From: Siphonodentalium dalli
Lineage: Eukaryota; Mollusca; Scaphopoda; Gadilida; Siphonodentaliidae
NCBI GenBank assembly: GCA_032622095.1
Contig: CP136064.1
Coordinates: 215,900,205-215,964,204, forward strand
DNA: 64,000 bases
Reading direction: 5' to 3'
Shown here: in pieces, positions 59,916-64,000 of the stretch
Numbering within the stretch: the stretch's first letter is position 1
How the letters are laid out: every line of letters begins with the position of its first letter
The notes under the pieces: model-generated
Seen by the model: the letters and a program-made list of their open reading frames with translations, nothing else
Told to the model about the DNA's origin: nothing
Databases searched by the model: none
Position numbers and translations under genes: made by a program

Positions 59916-60139
59916 TACCGTAATGCCCTAATTAATCGACTCCTTAACCACAGCAGAATTATGGGTAATTTTTCAGGATTTATTTGGAAATATGGCTTGT
60001 TGCCATTCATTGGAAAGCTCTCAGTGAGAGCTTTCCGATGAATGGCAACAAGCCATATTTCCAAGTTCCAACTAAATCCTGAAAAGTTACCCATAATTCT
60101 GCTGTGGTTAAGGAGTCGATTAATTAGGACATTTCTGTA
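59916..60139. mobile_element. TA-type foldback MITE, complete
   Basis: TA flanks lie at 59916-59917 and 60138-60139. Long arms meet at GAAAGCTCTCAGTGAGAGC. One tip has diverged (CCGTAATGCCC). Confidence 0.9.
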
Positions 60140-60390
60140 TATTGCAGAAATAGTGAGCCTGAATTGTTTTACACCATTTATGTGTACACGTTTATTCGCA
60201 AGTAGGTTCTGAAGCTTCCTATTTTCTCAATTACAGCAGCGCAAGTCATCTTGATGAGATTTAGAACAGACATGATATGTGTTTGAGTGTGTTCTCATGT
60301 TAAATTAAGACTGCAGACATAAACAGATAGCTGACTGTCAAACAATATGGCACTTATCAGATTGAAATGATCCATACCACTTTTCTACAG

Positions 60391-60593
60391 GTAGTTCCTG
60401 ATTACATGGAACAAGAGTGGCATAAAGACAATAAATATGCAGGCATATTCCACTTCAAATTCTGGCGGCTGGGTGAATGGGTTGATGTGGTTATTGACGA
60501 TTACCTGCCAACTCGCCATGGGCAACTTATTTTCCTACATTCCAAGAAGAGAAATGAATTCTGGTCCGCACTTCTAGAAAAAGCTTATGCCAA
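60391..60593 (+). CDS. Calpain-5-like, coding exon 3 (residues 101-168)
   Basis: Acceptor TTTTCTACAG to 60390; 67 codons plus two bases of a split Lys codon; donor GTAAGA at 60594. It encodes the conserved PC1 region: PDYMEQEW (103-110), [20 protein letters not shown] (116-135), DDYLPT, then [15 protein letters not shown] (154-168). Phase and content join exon 2 and exon 4 without a gap. Length and spacing match CAPN5-type calpains. Confidence 0.96.
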
Positions 60594-61381
60594 GTAAGAT
60601 AATGTCTTTGTTCTTTGATATCATGTGACTCACAGTGACTGGTGCTACTTCCACTGATATGGATCATATCTGTAGCTTCATAAATCAGTTTATTTCCCCC
60701 ATTATGTCAGGACTTCAGTGGTACTTTCTGTAATTTATTAGTGAAAAACTATTTTTATTCACACACACATATATATGTATGGCTCAAAATATTGGTATTT
60801 GCACGGGGCCTAAAGTTTTTTGAGTGCCCTTTTAGCATACATCAGGGAAACTCTCATCTTTGTCTGTGATTCAGAGTTGTTCAAATTGGACTGCCTGGTC
60901 AAATTTGGCAGCAAGCCAGGGGACATAACTCACCCAAATTGTTGCGAAATTCCTAAAAACAACCTCTCCTTCGAGTTCATCAGGCTTTTGAATTAATTTT
61001 ATTATTATGATTATGTGATTATATTTAGCATGCAGGGACGTAGCTAGATAGTCTCCATTGAGGTGGGGGTTTATCAACTTTGAATGTCCAACTGCATGCA
61101 TTCCCATTTAACCACGCCAAAATCACAAGTTTGCATAACTGCACTTGTACAACCCCCCCTCCCTTGGGCTTTGATTTTTCCTAATTGTTCCCTCACAGGC
61201 CTTTATGTTAGCCTATTCTAAATGGTCAGTAGTCTTGTGGCCACTAGCCATTGCGAGGAACGTAATCCATGGTTTGGCCCAGTATGAGAAATTGTTTAGA
61301 TCTGATCCTGATGTGGGGTAGCATCACTAAATTCACCCACTTAAAGTGATTTCGTCAATCTTTGGGTGAAGCAGTCTAACA

Positions 61382-61640
61382 TTAACCCCTTCTATACTAA
61401 ATTGATTCTCCCATTCAGTTATACAGGTATACACTGGAAGAGACTATTATTCATCTGGAGGGATGTTCATGAAATACAAGCTGACGAGAAATAACAGAAA
61501 TTGCAGAAGGAATCCTATTCATTGGTGGTTAATGTTCTGATAATAAGTTGAAAAAACAACCTGTTTGTTGAACTTATTATCTGAACATTTTCTAAGGGAT
61601 AACTACTCGTCAATGAATATTTAGTAAAGAAAGGGGTTAT
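61382..61640. mobile_element. CCCTTTCTATAC-family MITE
   Basis: The left end is TTAA-CCCCTTCTATAC; the right end is GAAAGGGG-TTAT, a decayed TTAA. The interior palindrome CTGATAATAAGTTGAA pairs with TTGAACTTATTATCTG. Confidence 0.85.
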
Positions 61641-61693
61641 TAAAATACCTCTTATTGGTTTATATGCCTTTAATATGTATATCGTAATTCAAT

Positions 61694-61922
61694 TTAACTC
61701 TTTCTATACAAAGCATCATTGATGAGTAGTTATCCCATGGGAAATGTTCAGATAATAAGTTCACCGTCGTTTGTTGAACTTATTATCTAAACATTTCCCT
61801 CAATAAATAGGACTTCTTCTGCACATTTATTTATCTGTCGTCTGATTTGATCACCTTAACATCCCCCCAAATAGATCATTCCAATTACACTGTGAGATTC
61901 CATTTAGTAGAGAAAGATTTAA
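61694..61922. mobile_element. CCCTTTCTATAC-family MITE
   Basis: TTAA-CTCTTTCTATAC on the left and AGAGAAAGAT-TTAA on the right, in opposite orientation to the neighbouring copy. It supplies most of the sequence just upstream of the exon 4 acceptor and so may contain or displace the branch point. Confidence 0.82.
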
Positions 61923-61961
61923 TAGTAACATAATATAAAGTCATCTTTTACATTGCAATAG

Positions 61962-62145
61962 GTTGTTTGGGGACTACGAGTCGCTATCGGGTGGTAAGGC
62001 TCGAGATGCCATGGTGGACATGACAGGCGGTGTGGCTGAGGGCGTCGATATTTCTGAATACAGAACCAATGATGACAGAGACCGACTGTTCGACATCCTT
62101 GAGGATGCCTTTGACAAACAGTCTCTTATGAGTTCATCTATTTTG
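61962..62145 (+). CDS. Calpain-5-like, coding exon 4 (residues 168-229, incomplete gene)
   Basis: The acceptor is GCAATAG (to 61961). The first G completes the split Lys codon, then 61 codons run to a GTGAGT donor at 62146. It encodes LFGDYESLSGGKARDAMVDM (169-188), then TGGVAEGVDI and a charged stretch ending MSSSIL. This is the end of the PC1 lobe and the start of the interdomain linker. The gene continues beyond 64000; the catalytic His/Asn, the C2-like domains and the stop are not in the window. Confidence 0.95.
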
Positions 62146-64000
62146 GTGAGTTTCACAGTCTCTAATGAGCAAGCCTTGGAACGTCTGTGTCTCAGAAGGA
62201 GCAAATAGAGTAATAGAAAAAACTAGTAGCTGAAATCATAGAAACATTTTCCCCACCTCACTCCCAGAATGCAACAGAATTCAAACTAAGATATAGCGTT
62301 ATTCCCCTTCCATTGAAAATAATAGAATTTGCATTACAATCCAGATGAAACTTAAGCACAAACAACACGTCAGTACCTGAACAAAAACAACATGTTCACA
62401 GTTTATTACACCAGATAAGTTGAAAATACAATGTGTTGGAGCTTCCTCTTTCAAATGGTATATAATATGGCATATATGGAATCAGGGAGCTAAATGTGTT
62501 CCAGAGTCGGGGTGCGAGTACACCGTAGAATGCTAAAGGTGAAGGTAACTGAAGAATGACCTTCACCTGATGCATTCGACACGTTATTAAAGGATGACAT
62601 CGCATTTATTTGATTTGTACATCATATTTAAATAATTTAAACTGGTGAATTAATGGGGGGATGGATTTTTGTGAGCGGGAAATTTATTTAACTAGCTGCT
62701 GTGGTTCTGGGTTTTTCCAGATCAAATTTGGCTGTGGGATAGCACTGTCGTACACTTGGGGATTTATTTTAAAAAGTAAACACATGACCTATGATTTTTC
62801 TTGCATTTTCGTGATAAACTGGTGTCAATCTAGCTGGGTAAACATGACTGGTATGGCCTGCAGGCTTCAATTCAGTGAACACTGTCGCCTATGGGAAACC
62901 ATTTAGTTCAGTGAATCCATATGTTATAAATGTGATCTTGGGTTCGACAATTAAGTGTGCCTTTAAGGGTTTCATGGAGATCTGATGATAATTTAAGAGG
63001 CGATTGTTGAATATGGCCCTGAAACTTGGCCACCTACAGCATGAACCCTGGCATCCACCACACCACATATGAGTAGGTATCATATATCTACACATAATAT
63101 TTAGTGGCCTCAAAATTTATTACCACAATTATATCTCAGTACCAGTGCTGGGTACCACAAGTTCACAGCCATAATAATTCAAGAACAAACGATGTATGAT
63201 GAAACGGAGAGAATACATGAAAAAACAGGCAAACATTGTTCTTATATTCATTATGTGTATCATCCCAATTCCGAAATCATACGACTGCAAATTGTACTTA
63301 TGATAACACCTGTAATAACAATGGTTGCATCGTTGGTGAGACCTACATAGTCCTGTGTTAATCAATATAGAGGATTATGGTTAACACCAAATCTCCTTGA
63401 TCGTTATTCTAGTAGTGTAACTAATCTTTGTATATCATTATCAAAACAAATATTCCTGTTCATTATCATCATGGGTTTTCCCCCCAAGTGAGATAGGGAG
63501 GGATTTTATAATGGAAACATGGGGTTTCAACTTCATGAAAGACCTAAGATTTTTATTGGTCAGGGTTCATGCTGGCTGGCAAATTATTTTGGCTTGTTGG
63601 CCCTTTCTGAATTGTTTTTGGCCATTTTTCAGAAACTTTTTTAGGTGTATTTTGGAAAAAAACTGCCTTGTGGCTTTAAGAAGTAAACTAGTTTTGAATA
63701 AGGCTATGCAGTTATAACCGAAAAGTTTGAGGGCGAATTGTATAATGTGCATAAATTTGTCTTCAAACTTTACCCAGTATTGGTAAAAAAACATCCAGTT
63801 TTCACCAATATATTTCCATAAAAACTGATAATCCCCTGCGACCAACATTTCTATCTTGGGAACAAACAAACACCTGTCAATCGCGCATCAATTTGGAGAG
63901 AAACTTCATTTTCATCATTCACTGTCTGTGAATTGAAACCAACAATGCTGGCATCGTGCCAAATATGTATTCAGCTGCTATCTGACCAACACCGATTAAG
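62146..64000 (+). other. Calpain intron 4 (5' 1.85 kb)
   Basis: GTGAGT donor. From about 62172 to 62475 it is an AGGCCC-family MITE without its left end. The right end of that MITE (to TTAA 62963-62966) is displaced by about 450 bp of unrelated sequence. Another possible hAT-type left end (CAGGGTTCATGCTGG) is at 63563. No further calpain exon was recognised. Confidence 0.8.
62172..62966. mobile_element. AGGCCCACTTAATTTTCGA-family MITE, interrupted, left end missing
   Basis: Family interior runs from TCTGTGTCTCAGAAGGAGC to TATAATATGGCATATATGG at 62478. The terminus GACAATTAAGTGTGCCT-TTAA is at 62947-62966. The gap of about 450 bp between them is an insertion or rearrangement. Confidence 0.75.

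Larger units (their letters stand above)
51181..60390 (+). other. Calpain intron 2 (9,210 bp), repeat-filled
   Basis: It contains an AGGCCC-end MITE (51630-52101), a perfect foldback (52307-52513), a partial TTAA MITE (52514-52750), a 4.8-kb giant foldback (52918-57731), a foldback MITE (58276-58456), a CCAATGCATTCT element (58690-59333) split by a TTAA MITE (58783-59265) and a foldback MITE (59916-60139). 57732-58275, 59340-59915 and 60140-60390 look unique. The acceptor is TTTTCTACAG. Confidence 0.88.
60594..61961 (+). other. Calpain intron 3 (1,368 bp)
   Basis: GTAAGA donor, GCAATAG acceptor. It contains two CCCTTTCTATAC-family MITEs (61382-61640, 61694-61922) and a fragment of the 11.9-kb inverted-repeat element (about 61308-61345). 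The second MITE ends 39 bp before exon 4. Confidence 0.9.

Noticed and set aside
63563-63720. Second hAT-like MITE
   Set aside because: Only a left-end-like CAGGGTTCATGCTGG is visible; no matching right end or 8-bp duplication could be found before 64000.
1-64000. tRNA, rRNA or autonomous transposase/reverse transcriptase genes
   Set aside because: No cloverleaf with A/B boxes, no rRNA core sequence and no recognisable transposase, Rep/helicase or RT motif were noticed by eye; a covariance-model scan and a translated domain search would be needed to exclude them.

Overview
The window reads as nuclear DNA of an invertebrate animal, most likely a bivalve mollusc. It is AT-rich, has GT-AG introns and no bacterial-style gene packing. 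It is crowded with short non-autonomous transposons and with the kind of hairpin + tetranucleotide microsatellite + ~155-bp tandem-unit element that is common in bivalve genomes. The organism call is an inference from repeat style and gene content.

Two protein-coding genes are supported, both on the + strand. At the left edge is the last coding exon (334-1909) of a multi-C2H2 zinc-finger protein. At the right edge are the first four coding exons (47896-62145) of a calpain-5/TRA-3-type calpain. These exons splice cleanly in frame into the first 229 residues, including the catalytic Cys (Cys82). The His and Asn of the active site lie beyond the window. The two genes show no functional link.

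The ~46 kb between them, and the calpain introns, are almost entirely repeats:
(a) Helentron-like elements at 4049-8332, 8507-9470, 13720-14967 and 32753-35959. They have a 5' hairpin, a short microsatellite, tandem units and (for four of the termini) one shared 3' terminus with hairpin GCCGATCGTGATCGGC.
(b) At least four TTAA-flanked MITE families, including one copy inserted inside the terminal repeat of its own family (33182-33675).
(c) A TA-flanked foldback MITE (CAGTAATGCCC ends), with six copies or fragments.
(d) Two giant foldback elements of about 5 kb (27181-32265 and 52918-57731) with similar TAGTCCG-type ends.
(e) An array of the 16-bp palindrome TTGCGCTTAAGCGCAA in three blocks (8408-10543).
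(f) A three-monomer higher-order satellite (33775-35805).
(g) Modular (TA)n-associated hairpin elements at 24.4-25.4 kb.

No intact transposase, reverse transcriptase, Rep/helicase, tRNA or rRNA gene was recognised. Most other open reading frames are translations of repeats. The most interesting material is structural: the shared-3'-end element group, the palindrome array, the trimeric satellite and the giant foldbacks.
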